Source of the DNA: an uncultured Eubacteriales bacterium
Lineage (GTDB): Bacteria > Bacillota > Clostridia > Lachnospirales > Anaerotignaceae
Length of the DNA: 7,549 bases
Direction of reading: 5' to 3'
Assembly (NCBI GenBank): GCA_900546215.1
Contig: URCD01000106.1
Coordinates: forward strand, 1 to 7,549
The notes under the pieces: model-generated
Database searches by the model: none
The model's input: only the letters and a program-made list of their open reading frames with translations
Told to the model about the DNA's origin: nothing
Translations under genes and position numbers: made by a program
Shown here: positions 1-5,922 of the stretch, one piece after another
Layout of the letters: each line of letters begins with the position of its first letter
Position numbering within the stretch: the first letter of the stretch is position 1

Positions 1-1233
1 TTCAATATTGTTTTTTTCATCGAATCTTGCTCTCAGCTCTACAAGCGCTGTTACTTCTTTGCCGTTTTCCGCGGCTTCGCAAAGATATTTTGCCACAGCC
101 GAGCTGCTTGCAAGACGATATATTGTTATTTTTATTGACAATACGTTTGGATTTGTGGCCGCCTCCTTTAAAAGAGATAAGAATGGCTGCATGGTATGAT
201 AAGGATAAAATAAAAGTACGTCCTTTTTCCGTATTTGGGCCATTATCGAACTTTTATTGTCAGAGAAAGAAGGCTGCTGAGGAGTAAAGCTATCGTAATA
301 CAGCCTTTTATCAAAATTTGCAAGACTAAAAACATATCCCGTTTTAAGAGGGCAATTTGAATAAAATATTTGATTTTCCAGAAGGTTTAGCCTGTTTGCT
401 AAATGCTGTGATAAGGGGTTGCATTCTCCTTGTATCTCAAGTCTTACGGGAGCAAGCCTGTCACGTTTTTTCAGCAGGGCGGACATGTGGCTTCTGAAGT
501 CATAGTTATCCTCATCAAACTTTTCCTCATCCATGCTTATGTCGGCATTTCTTGTTACTGATATTACGGAATGGCATACAGGCTTGTATCCTACAAAATA
601 ATCTTTTATATGGGAGGATATAACCTCTTCTGTTCTGATGTATTTACCTGTGCCTTCAATTCTTATAATGGGCTCCGCTGTTTCAGGAACCCCTATAATT
701 CCAAGCAGCTCCTTCTGTCCCTTTTTAAGCAGCACTGCTGTGTATAAAGCCTTGTTTTTAAGGTGCGGAAAGGGGTGGCTTATATCTATAATTTGAGGCG
801 AAAGTATAGGCGCGATAAACAGCTTGTAATAATTTTCCACAAACTTCTTTTCGCTTTTAGTGAGCTCATCATATGTCGTGTCGGCTATGCCATAGCCGCG
901 CAGCTCTTCCATGATTGCACTGTAAACTATATCTCTGTATTCAATAAGTGGTTTAACGGCCTTAAATATATCCTCTAGCTGTTCGGACGGTATTTTACCG
1001 CTTTTATTATCACGCTCCTTTGGAGTCATTATTGAAAGGTCAAAAAGACTTCCAACCCTAACCATAAAGAACTCGTCTAAATTGCTGGAGAATATTGCAA
1101 GAAATTTGAATCTCTCTAAAAGGGGAACGGAAGGGTCTGTCGCTTCCTCTAATACCCTTTGGTTGAATTTGAGCCAGCTTAATTCTCTGTTTTGTGTATA
1201 GCTTAAATCATATTTTATATTATCTTTTGGCAC
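1..1233 (-). CDS. ppk1: Polyphosphate kinase 1, N-terminal 411 residues (runs off the left edge)
   Basis: PPK1 reversibly polymerises the gamma-phosphate of ATP into inorganic polyphosphate. The minus strand is open for 411 codons from a GTG at 1233-1231 to the window edge, with no stop. The N-terminus carries the family signature NRELSWLKFNQRVLEEA (residues 15-31). SSNLDEFF follows, with N51 matching the ATP-binding Asn of E. coli PPK. Near the edge, IYRLASSS (R373) and VELRARFDE (R403) mark the start of the first catalytic phospholipase-D-like domain. R373 and R403 align with E. coli R375 and R405. The autophosphorylated histidine should lie just beyond the edge, so catalytic completeness cannot be judged; the family is usually about 690-720 residues. 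The GTG start is supported by GAGAGGG six bases upstream and by correct placement of the N-terminal motif. The gene overlaps the end of ppx by 19 bases, so the two are probably co-transcribed and translationally coupled. Confidence 0.95.
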   Translation of the reverse strand, partial: MPKDNIKYDLSYTQNRELSWLKFNQRVLEEATDPSVPLLERFKFLAIFSSNLDEFFMVRVGSLFDLSIMTPKERDNKSGKIPSEQLEDIFKAVKPLIEYRDIVYSAIMEELRGYGIADTTYDELTKSEKKFVENYYKLFIAPILSPQIIDISHPFPHLKNKALYTAVLLKKGQKELLGIIGVPETAEPIIRIEGTGKYIRTEEVISSHIKDYFVGYKPVCHSVISVTRNADISMDEEKFDEDNYDFRSHMSALLKKRDRLAPVRLEIQGECNPLSQHLANRLNLLENQIFYSNCPLKTGYVFSLANFDKRLYYDSFTPQQPSFSDNKSSIMAQIRKKDVLLFYPYHTMQPFLSLLKEAATNPNVLSIKITIYRLASSSAVAKYLCEAAENGKEVTALVELRARFDEKNNIE

Positions 1234-2102
1234 AAATATCCCTCTCTTACACCATTTCTGCTGATTATCATTTTGCTGCTGCCAAATTTTTTTAATATTT
1301 CGTCTGTTATCATCATTCCAGGTATTATTGTATGGATACGATCAGGGCAGTTTTTCAGTATAAGCTTTTTGGCAGTATCATCCCTTTTTAAAACGACCTT
1401 CTTAATTTTTTTGAATTCGTCTGAAGTAATCTCATTATTTCCATAAGGCTTTTTATAATAAGCATTCACAAGCGACAGGACGGCTCTGTTTGTACCGCCT
1501 ATTCCGCATACAATATCGCAGCTGTTATTGTCTGCAACAGATAAAGAATCTTTTATTTTAGCCTTTATATCTTTTTCTTCAAGGTCGTTTGGCCACAGCT
1601 CTTTGACATATCCATTAAATAAGTTCAGAGAGCCTATCTCGTAACTCTCTGCGCTTTGTATTATTTTGTTCCTGAAATCTACTATTTCGGTACTTCCTCC
1701 ACCTATATCCAAAATACTTCCTGATTTAATATCAGTATCGGAAAGGGCTCCGTAATATCCAAGCTCTGCTTCTGTTTTTCCTGATATTATTTCAACATCT
1801 TCACCGGTCACAGTCTTAATATATTCAACAGCCTCGTCAGAGTTTTCTATATTTCTAAGAGAAGCGGTAGCAAAAATATTCACGTTATCAATGTCAAACT
1901 GCCATAAGAGGCTTTTAAAATTATTAATTACTGTACATGCCTTATCAAATCCTTCACAGGACATTTTTTTATCAGAAACGTAATTTACCAGCCCTGCCAT
2001 TTCTTTTTGGGAAAATAGAAGTCTGAATTTTTTATCGTCTGCTACCTGATATACTGAAAGGCGTATTGTATTTGAACCTAAATCAACTAATGCTTTTTTC
2101 AT
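1215..2102 (-). CDS. ppx: Exopolyphosphatase of the Ppx/GppA family, short form (295 residues)
   Basis: The protein belongs to the actin/Hsp70-like ASKHA superfamily. It probably releases phosphate from the ends of polyphosphate; hydrolysis of pppGpp is the family's other activity. Visible motifs are the phosphate-1 loop DLGSNTIRL (residues 7-15), FATASLRN (77-84), ISGKTEAELGYYG (106-118) with E111 as the probable catalytic acid, the phosphate-2 loop LDIGGGSTEIV (131-141), GIGGTNRAV (200-208) and the terminal GVREGYL (284-290). At 295 residues it contains only the two ASKHA lobes and lacks the C-terminal HD-like domain of the roughly 500-residue E. coli enzymes. The ATG at 2102 has AAGGAG seven bases upstream. 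It is the first gene of a ppx-ppk1 operon, separated from nfnB by a terminator, so it needs its own promoter. Polyphosphatase is favoured over pppGpp phosphatase because ppk1 is the neighbour, but sequence alone does not settle this. Confidence 0.9.
   Translation of the reverse strand: MKKALVDLGSNTIRLSVYQVADDKKFRLLFSQKEMAGLVNYVSDKKMSCEGFDKACTVINNFKSLLWQFDIDNVNIFATASLRNIENSDEAVEYIKTVTGEDVEIISGKTEAELGYYGALSDTDIKSGSILDIGGGSTEIVDFRNKIIQSAESYEIGSLNLFNGYVKELWPNDLEEKDIKAKIKDSLSVADNNSCDIVCGIGGTNRAVLSLVNAYYKKPYGNNEITSDEFKKIKKVVLKRDDTAKKLILKNCPDRIHTIIPGMMITDEILKKFGSSKMIISRNGVREGYLCQKII
1240..1246 (-). promoter_or_regulatory. Ribosome binding site of ppk1 (supports a GTG start)
   Basis: On the minus strand GAGAGGG lies six bases before the GTG at 1233. 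It sits inside the last codons of ppx, so ribosomes ending ppx pass directly over it. No in-frame ATG lies nearby to compete, and the conserved N-terminal PPK1 motif begins about 14 residues after this GTG. Confidence 0.7.
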
Positions 2103-2126
2103 TTTTATTCTCCTTATATTAAGACA

Positions 2127-2181
2127 ATTATAAATATTCAGTGTTAAATCGGTTTGCGTGCAGATGTAAAAGTTGCGTTAA
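2127..2181 (-). promoter_or_regulatory. Candidate ppx-ppk1 promoter with Pho-box-like repeats
   Basis: On the minus strand a TATAAT at 2132-2127 lies 24 bases before ATG 2102, with no convincing -35 at the usual distance. Upstream are hexamer positions repeating every 11 bases: TTAACG (2181-2176), TTTACA (2170-2165), ACGCAA (2159-2154) and TTTAAC (2148-2143). A perfect TTAACA (2147-2142) lies one base out of register with the last. PhoP of Firmicutes binds TT(A/T/C)A(C/T)A repeats at this spacing, roughly -20 to -60. Two or three of the four positions fit and one (ACGCAA) clearly does not. The DNA is AT-rich, so this is a suggestion rather than an identification. Confidence 0.3.
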
Positions 2182-2221
2182 ATAAAAAAGAACCCCCGCA
2201 TATATTATTATGCGAGGGTTC
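2181..2221 (-). terminator. Intrinsic terminator of nfnAB
   Basis: The arms 2190-2202 and 2209-2221 pair over 13 positions with a single C-A mismatch, around the 6-base loop TATTAT. On the minus strand the stem is followed by TTTTTTATT (2189-2181). It lies 14 bases past the nfnB stop, so transcription of nfnAB should end here before ppx. The plus-strand side has no T-run, so it is not bidirectional. Confidence 0.92.
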
Positions 2222-2235
2222 TGTGAAAACTATTA

Positions 2236-3627
2236 TTATTTGTTTGATTTAAGATACTCATCAATGGCGGAAGCTGCTTTTTTACCTGCCCCCATTGCAA
2301 GTATTACTGTAGCGGCACCCGTTACGGCATCTCCGCCGGCGTAAATACCGTCCCTGCTTGTACACATTGTTTCTTCATTTACAACAAGGCAGCCGTGACG
2401 GTTTACTTCTATACCGGGAGTGGTTGTCCTTATGAGAGGATTAGGAGATGTTCCAAGAGCCATTATAACGGTATCGACTTCAAGCTCAAATTCGCTTCCC
2501 TTTACTTCTATAGGTCTGCGCCTTCCTGAAGCATCAGGCTCTCCAAGCTCCATTTTAATACATTCCATGGATTTAACTGATCCTGCGCCGTCACTGTTGA
2601 TCTTCACAGGGTTATTCAAAAGGAGAAATTCTATACCTTCCTCCTTAGCATGATGGACTTCTTCTTTTCTTGCGGGCATTTCCTCCTCAGAACGTCTGTA
2701 AACAATATAAACGTTTTCAGCCCCGAGACGCTTAGCGCATCTGGCTGCGTCCATAGCAACATTTCCGCCGCCTACGACAGCAACATTTCTACTCTTTTTA
2801 ACAGGAGTATCATAATCTGTTCTGTAGGCCTTCATGAGGTTTATTCTTGTGAGATACTCATTTGCGGAATATACTCCTGAAAGGGCCTCTCCCTCAATAC
2901 CCATAAAGGAAGGAAGACCGGCGCCTGTACCAATGAACACAGCCTTATATCCCATTTCAAAAAGCTCGTCAATAGTAAGTATTCTGCCTATTACCATATC
3001 GGTTTTGACCTCTACGCCGCGCTTTATAAGCCCGTCAACCTCATGCTGTACAATAGCCTTGGGAAGCCTGAACTCAGGAATTCCGTATACAAGCACGCCT
3101 CCTGCTGTATGGAATGCCTCATATACTGTAACCTCATAGCCGGCTTTAGCCAAATCGCTTGCGCATGTAAGGCTTGAAGGTCCAGAACCTACAACTGCCA
3201 CCTTTATTCCGTTAGACTCAGGCTTAACTGCTTCTTCCTTAATATTAGCCATATACCAATCGGCAACAAAGCGTTCAAGACGTCCAATGGCCACAGGTTC
3301 TCCCTTTATACCTCTTACGCAGTACATTTCACATTGTGTTTCCTGTGGACAAACGCGCCCGCTTATGGCAGGCAGTGCGTTTGTTTCAGCAATTATATTA
3401 TATGCTGCAAGGAAATCGCCTTCAGCAACCTTAGAAATGAATTCAGGTATATGTATATTTACAGGACAGCCTTTGACGCAGGGCATATTTTTACAGTTAA
3501 GGCAGCGTTTCGCCTCGTCAATTGCCATTTCCTTTGTATATCCAAGAGTTACTTCTTCAAAGTTTTTATTTCTTACGTCCGGGGCCTGTTCAGGCATCGG
3601 AGTTTTAGACATAGCCATATTTGCCAC
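2236..3627 (-). CDS. nfnB: NfnB: large subunit of NADH-dependent reduced ferredoxin:NADP+ oxidoreductase (glutamate synthase small-subunit-like)
   Basis: This cytoplasmic FAD- and iron-sulfur-containing subunit pairs with NfnA. The complex couples NADPH, NAD+ and ferredoxin by flavin-based electron bifurcation. An N-terminal double [4Fe-4S] domain carries C42, C45, C50, C54, C93, C99 and C103; by analogy with dihydropyrimidine dehydrogenase and GltD the eighth ligand is non-cysteine, perhaps E118. Next come the FAD-binding VAVVGSGPSSL (143-153), AGGVLVYGIPEFRLPK (175-190), an NADP-binding VAVVGGGNVAMDAAR (282-296) followed by YRRSEEEMPAR (310-320), and the C-terminal FAD motif GIYAGGDAVTGAATVILAMGAGK. 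The length of 463 residues matches NfnB. The start is GTG at 3627, with AAGGAGG eight bases upstream; the ATG at Met4 would be too far away. Automated annotation often calls such proteins glutamate synthase small subunit, but no large subunit is present and the NfnA neighbour argues for Nfn. Confidence 0.93.
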   Translation of the reverse strand: MANMAMSKTPMPEQAPDVRNKNFEEVTLGYTKEMAIDEAKRCLNCKNMPCVKGCPVNIHIPEFISKVAEGDFLAAYNIIAETNALPAISGRVCPQETQCEMYCVRGIKGEPVAIGRLERFVADWYMANIKEEAVKPESNGIKVAVVGSGPSSLTCASDLAKAGYEVTVYEAFHTAGGVLVYGIPEFRLPKAIVQHEVDGLIKRGVEVKTDMVIGRILTIDELFEMGYKAVFIGTGAGLPSFMGIEGEALSGVYSANEYLTRINLMKAYRTDYDTPVKKSRNVAVVGGGNVAMDAARCAKRLGAENVYIVYRRSEEEMPARKEEVHHAKEEGIEFLLLNNPVKINSDGAGSVKSMECIKMELGEPDASGRRRPIEVKGSEFELEVDTVIMALGTSPNPLIRTTTPGIEVNRHGCLVVNEETMCTSRDGIYAGGDAVTGAATVILAMGAGKKAASAIDEYLKSNK

Positions 3628-3635
3628 TTGTTTGT

Positions 3636-3642
3636 CCTCCTT
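3636..3642 (-). promoter_or_regulatory. Ribosome binding site of nfnB (selects a GTG start)
   Basis: AAGGAGG on the minus strand is a near-perfect Shine-Dalgarno eight bases before the GTG at 3627. The next in-frame ATGs (Met4, Met6) would be 17 or more bases away. It overlaps the nfnA stop codon (3643-3641), which favours translational coupling of the two subunits. Confidence 0.8.
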
Positions 3643-4495
3643 ACTTTATAAGCTCATTGGCGAGTGCGTCAATTCTGCACATGTGTGTTTCTTTATTTTC
3701 AGTTTCCTGCGCTTTATACGCAGCGTTTCTATTCATAAGCTCATCATAATCCACGAGATGTCCGTCAAAGTCAGGACCGTCAACACATGCGAATTTGATT
3801 TCTCCGCCTACAGTTACACGGCAGCCGCCGCACATTCCTGTACCGTCTACCATTATAGGATTTAAGCTCACAATTGTTTTAATGCCAAAGGGCTTTGTTG
3901 TTAAAGATACAAACTTCATCATAGGAATAGGGCCGATTGCTATGACAGCGTCATATTTGTTTCCTGCCTCGATAAGCTCTTTAAGCTTATCTGTAACAAA
4001 GCCCTTTTCACCATATGAGCCGTCATCGGTCATCAAATAATAATTTGTGCTGTTTGAGCGCATTTCTTCCTCAAGTATAACAAGATCCTTTGTACGGAAG
4101 CCGGCGATAACGTCAACCTCGCGTCCCTCTGTAAAAAGTGTTTTTGCCTGAGGAAAGGCGATTGCACAGCCTACGCCTCCTCCCACAACCGCAACCTTAT
4201 TAAGGCCTTCAAGCTCTGTAGGTGCGCCAAGAGGACCGACAAAGTCCAAAATATATTCGCCTTCCTCTTTTTTGGATAAAAGCTCAGTAGAAAGACCGAC
4301 CTTCTGAAAAATAATTGTAACAGCGCCTCTTTCTTTGTCTGTATCGGCAATTGTCAGAGGTATTCTTTCTCCCTCCTCATCAATACGGAATATTATAAAC
4401 TGTCCCGCTTTTGCCTTGTTTGCAATGAGAGGGGCCTCAATATCCATCAATGTAACAGACGGATTAAGTTCCTTTTTTCTTAAAATCTTAAACAT
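3641..4495 (-). CDS. nfnA: NfnA: small subunit of NADH-dependent reduced ferredoxin:NADP+ oxidoreductase (PyrK-like)
   Basis: This is the ferredoxin-NADP reductase-like subunit that binds FAD, NAD(H) and one [2Fe-2S] cluster and exchanges electrons with NfnB. The N-terminal beta-barrel has GQFIIF (31-36) and the FAD motif ERIPLTIAD (43-51), then VGPLG (86-90). The nucleotide-binding half has VAVVGGGVGCAIAFPQAK (101-118). The cluster site is VDGTGMCGGCRVTVGG followed by C237, giving D217, C222, C225 and C237. D217 replaces the first cysteine of the PyrK pattern C-x4-C-x2-C, in line with the Cys3Asp cluster described for Nfn. The length of 284 residues fits NfnA. The ATG at 4495 has a modest AGGATGG seven bases upstream. 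It is the first gene of nfnAB. The dihydroorotate dehydrogenase subunit PyrK is the main alternative, rejected because of the Asp ligand and the NfnB neighbour. Confidence 0.93.
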   Translation of the reverse strand: MFKILRKKELNPSVTLMDIEAPLIANKAKAGQFIIFRIDEEGERIPLTIADTDKERGAVTIIFQKVGLSTELLSKKEEGEYILDFVGPLGAPTELEGLNKVAVVGGGVGCAIAFPQAKTLFTEGREVDVIAGFRTKDLVILEEEMRSNSTNYYLMTDDGSYGEKGFVTDKLKELIEAGNKYDAVIAIGPIPMMKFVSLTTKPFGIKTIVSLNPIMVDGTGMCGGCRVTVGGEIKFACVDGPDFDGHLVDYDELMNRNAAYKAQETENKETHMCRIDALANELIK

Positions 4496-4519
4496 AGCAA
4501 AACCATCCTATCAATTTTT

Positions 4520-4544
4520 ATTATTTTAAGCCAATTAAAATAAT
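4520..4544. repeat. Perfect inverted repeat in the nfnA leader
   Basis: Ten-base arms (4520-4529 and 4535-4544) are exact reverse complements around a 5-base centre. The repeat consists entirely of A/T in the arms. On the minus strand it lies 25-49 bases before the nfnA ATG and overlaps the end of the sigma-A-like -10 box (4548-4543). It could be a repressor operator or a weak leader hairpin. The layout is reminiscent of a Rex operator, but the 5-base centre and missing TTG/CAA ends do not fit Rex. Confidence 0.5.
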
Positions 4545-4571
4545 TATACTATAACAGATTTAATATAGCAA
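4543..4571 (-). promoter_or_regulatory. Candidate sigma-A promoter of nfnAB
   Basis: On the minus strand TTGCTA (4571-4566, four of six -35 positions) is separated by 17 bases from a perfect TATAAT (4548-4543). The predicted start lies near 4536, about 40 bases before nfnA. Its -35 box coincides with the -12 element of the sigma-54 candidate, so the two readings may be alternatives or both may be used. Confidence 0.45.
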
Positions 4572-4583
4572 TAATTGTGCCAA
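4566..4583 (-). promoter_or_regulatory. Candidate sigma-54 (RpoN) promoter of nfnAB
   Basis: On the minus strand TTGGCAC (4583-4577) and TTGCTA (4571-4566) are separated by five bases, placing the GG and GC dinucleotides ten bases apart as sigma-54 requires. Against the consensus YTGGCACG-N4-TTGCW only the G after GGCAC is off. The predicted start is near 4557, about 60 bases before nfnA. Whether this organism has RpoN cannot be seen in the window. Confidence 0.5.
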
Positions 4584-4621
4584 GCCATTTTTATATTTAT
4601 TTCAGTATATTTTGGTAGGGA

Positions 4622-4646
4622 TTTCAAGACGCTATGCGTTGTGAAA
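4622..4646. promoter_or_regulatory. Imperfect dyad, possible regulator binding site between nfnA and mazG
   Basis: An 11-base left arm (4622-4632) and right arm (4636-4646) match as reverse complements at 9 of 11 positions around TAT. The core is ACGC-TAT-GCGT with TTTCA/TGAAA outer ends. It is centred about 77 bases upstream of the predicted sigma-54 start of nfnA, a usual place for an enhancer-binding protein, and also upstream of the mazG promoter candidate. The bound protein is unknown. Confidence 0.4.
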
Positions 4647-4685
4647 ATAAGAAAAAGTGTTGGTTTCAGTACTTAAATTATGTTG

Positions 4686-4715
4686 TTGAATAAATATGAC
4701 TTACTATGTTATCAT
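4686..4715 (+). promoter_or_regulatory. Candidate sigma-A promoter of mazG
   Basis: TTGAAT (4686-4691) and TATCAT (4710-4715, five of six) are separated by 18 bases and precede the mazG ATG by 19 bases. A promoter is expected here because mazG diverges from nfnA. An overlapping TTGTTG-16-TATGTT pair is an alternative. Confidence 0.4.
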
Positions 4716-4734
4716 TAAGTGTGAGGTGGTATAA

Positions 4735-5538
4735 ATGGCATACGAATTTGACTCTCTTATAAATATTACAAGTATACTCCGTGGAGAAAACGGATGCCCC
4801 TGGGACAGGAAGCAAAGCCCCGAAAGCATGAAAAAATATATAATTGAGGAAGCCTATGAAACTGTTCAGGCTATAGATGACATAAATAAAGACGAGCTAT
4901 GCGAGGAATTAGGCGATCTGCTGTTCCAAGTTATTTTTCAGGCACAGATGGCTAAAGAGCAGGGGATGTTTGATATAAATGATGTTATAAACGGTATATG
5001 CAACAAGATGATATATAGACATCCTCATATTTTTGGCGGTGACAATGCGGAAGATTACTTAAACCAAAACAATAACGACAGTTTTCTTGGCAAGTGGGAG
5101 GATAACAAGAAAAAGGAGAAGGGCTATAAAACCCAAACAGACGTTTTAAGAGCTATACCGCCGGCCCTGCCCGCGCTTATAAGAGCCGAAAAGGTATTGT
5201 TTAAAGCAGAGAATGCCGGCTTAAATCTTGAGGATATTGATGAGGCTTATGTGAGCTTTGATAAGCTTTCCGAGGAAATAAAAGTATTAGGCAATTCCGA
5301 AGAAAATGTATCGGAGGAAGAAATAGGCGATATAATACTTAAAATGGCCAATGTTTCAAGGAAAATGCAAATAAATGCAGAGTTTTCCTTGACAAAAGCC
5401 ACAGAAAAGTTTATAAATAAATTTGAATATATTGAATCATCGGCTGAAGAGAATAGTTTACAACTGAAGGAAATGTCGGCATGGCTTAAAAGAAGTCTAT
5501 GGAACCCGGATGGAGAATCAGCTGCAGATGAAGAATAA
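4735..5538 (+). CDS. mazG: MazG nucleoside triphosphate pyrophosphohydrolase
   Basis: MazG hydrolyses (d)NTPs to the monophosphate and pyrophosphate, a house-cleaning role in the cytoplasm. The first MazG domain is complete: LRGENGCPWDRKQSPESMKK (15-34), the metal-binding E38-E39-x-x-E42, then E58-x-x-D61 in EELGDLLFQ, and the characteristic YRHPHIFG (94-101). A second, weaker domain follows TDVLRAIPPALPALIRAEK (135-153). It has E180-E181 and E196-x-x-D199, but a valine (V184) where the third acidic residue of the EExxE box is expected. At 267 residues it is the stand-alone two-domain form; Bacillus YabN fuses this to a methylase, which is absent here. The ATG follows GAGGTGG by five bases. 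It is probably the first gene of the mazG-hup unit and is divergent from nfnA. Confidence 0.95.
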   Translation: MAYEFDSLINITSILRGENGCPWDRKQSPESMKKYIIEEAYETVQAIDDINKDELCEELGDLLFQVIFQAQMAKEQGMFDINDVINGICNKMIYRHPHIFGGDNAEDYLNQNNNDSFLGKWEDNKKKEKGYKTQTDVLRAIPPALPALIRAEKVLFKAENAGLNLEDIDEAYVSFDKLSEEIKVLGNSEENVSEEEIGDIILKMANVSRKMQINAEFSLTKATEKFINKFEYIESSAEENSLQLKEMSAWLKRSLWNPDGESAADEE

Positions 5539-5575
5539 ATTATAATTTACAAGAGTATGTTGAGGAGGACTAAAA

Positions 5576-5851
5576 ATGAATAAGACAGAATTAGTAGCCG
5601 CTATTGCAGAAAAGGCTGAATTAAGCAAAAAGGATGCAGAAAAGGCTTTAAAGGCTTTTGAAGATGTTGTAACAGAAGAACTTACAAAGAATGGCAAAGT
5701 ACAGCTTGTTGGCTTCGGTACATTTGATGTAGCTGAGAGAGCTGCACGTGAAGGACGCAATCCTCAGACAGGCGCTCCCATGCCTATCGCAGCATCAAAG
5801 GCTCCTAGATTTAAGGCTGGCAAGGCTTTAAAGGATGCTATCAACGCTTAA
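5576..5851 (+). CDS. hup: DNA-binding protein HU
   Basis: HU is a small basic homodimeric nucleoid protein that bends and compacts DNA. The full 91 residues match the family: MNKTELVAAIAEKAELSKKD at the start, VGFGTFDVAERAAREGRNPQTG (45-66) leading into the beta-arm with the intercalating P63, and the terminal KAPRFKAGKALKDAI. The ATG has AGGAGG seven bases upstream. The gene lies 37 bases after mazG. A TATAAT at 5541-5546 without a good -35 could add an internal promoter, but this is weak. Codon use differs from neighbours: its isoleucines use ATT and ATC, never the ATA common in mazG and yabQ, as expected for a strongly expressed protein. An intrinsic terminator follows. IHF is unlikely given the overall sequence and the Firmicute context. 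Confidence 0.97.
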   Translation: MNKTELVAAIAEKAELSKKDAEKALKAFEDVVTEELTKNGKVQLVGFGTFDVAERAAREGRNPQTGAPMPIAASKAPRFKAGKALKDAINA

Positions 5852-5872
5852 GCTGAATTTATTACAATATTT

Positions 5873-5906
5873 AAAGCCGTCCGCATGTGCTGGATGGCTT
5901 TTTTAT
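5873..5906 (+). terminator. Intrinsic terminator after hup
   Basis: AAAGCCGTCC (5873-5882) pairs with GGATGGCTTT (5892-5901) over ten positions with one G-T wobble, around a 9-base loop. Six T in a row span 5899-5904. It lies 21 bases after the hup stop and ends just before the rqcP Shine-Dalgarno. It probably lowers transcription of the downstream genes relative to hup; some read-through is likely because no clear promoter follows it. Confidence 0.8.
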
Positions 5907-5910
5907 TACA

Positions 5911-5916
5911 GAGGTG
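5911..5916 (+). promoter_or_regulatory. Ribosome binding site of rqcP (sets the start at 5923)
   Basis: GAGGTG ends six bases before ATG 5923. The upstream in-frame ATG at 5887 lies inside the loop of the hup terminator, has no Shine-Dalgarno, and would add 12 residues not found in the family, so it is rejected as the start. Confidence 0.85.
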
Positions 5917-5922
5917 AATAAA

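Noticed and set aside
8..287. Short plus-strand open frames near the left edge
   Set aside because: They lie opposite ppk1, which is open and conserved across 1-1233 on the minus strand.
3287..3865. Plus-strand open frame of 192 codons opposite nfnB and nfnA
   Set aside because: It is antisense to two clearly recognised genes, crosses their junction, has no family motif, and its amino acid content is what the complementary frame would give.
4639..4656. Rex operator suggested by TTGTGAAAAT between nfnA and mazG
   Set aside because: Only one half-site is present; the opposing TTCACAA half is missing at the required distance.
5887..5922. Upstream ATG extending rqcP by 12 residues
   Set aside because: The ATG lies in the loop of the hup terminator without a Shine-Dalgarno, and the conserved family N-terminus MRLDK begins at 5923.
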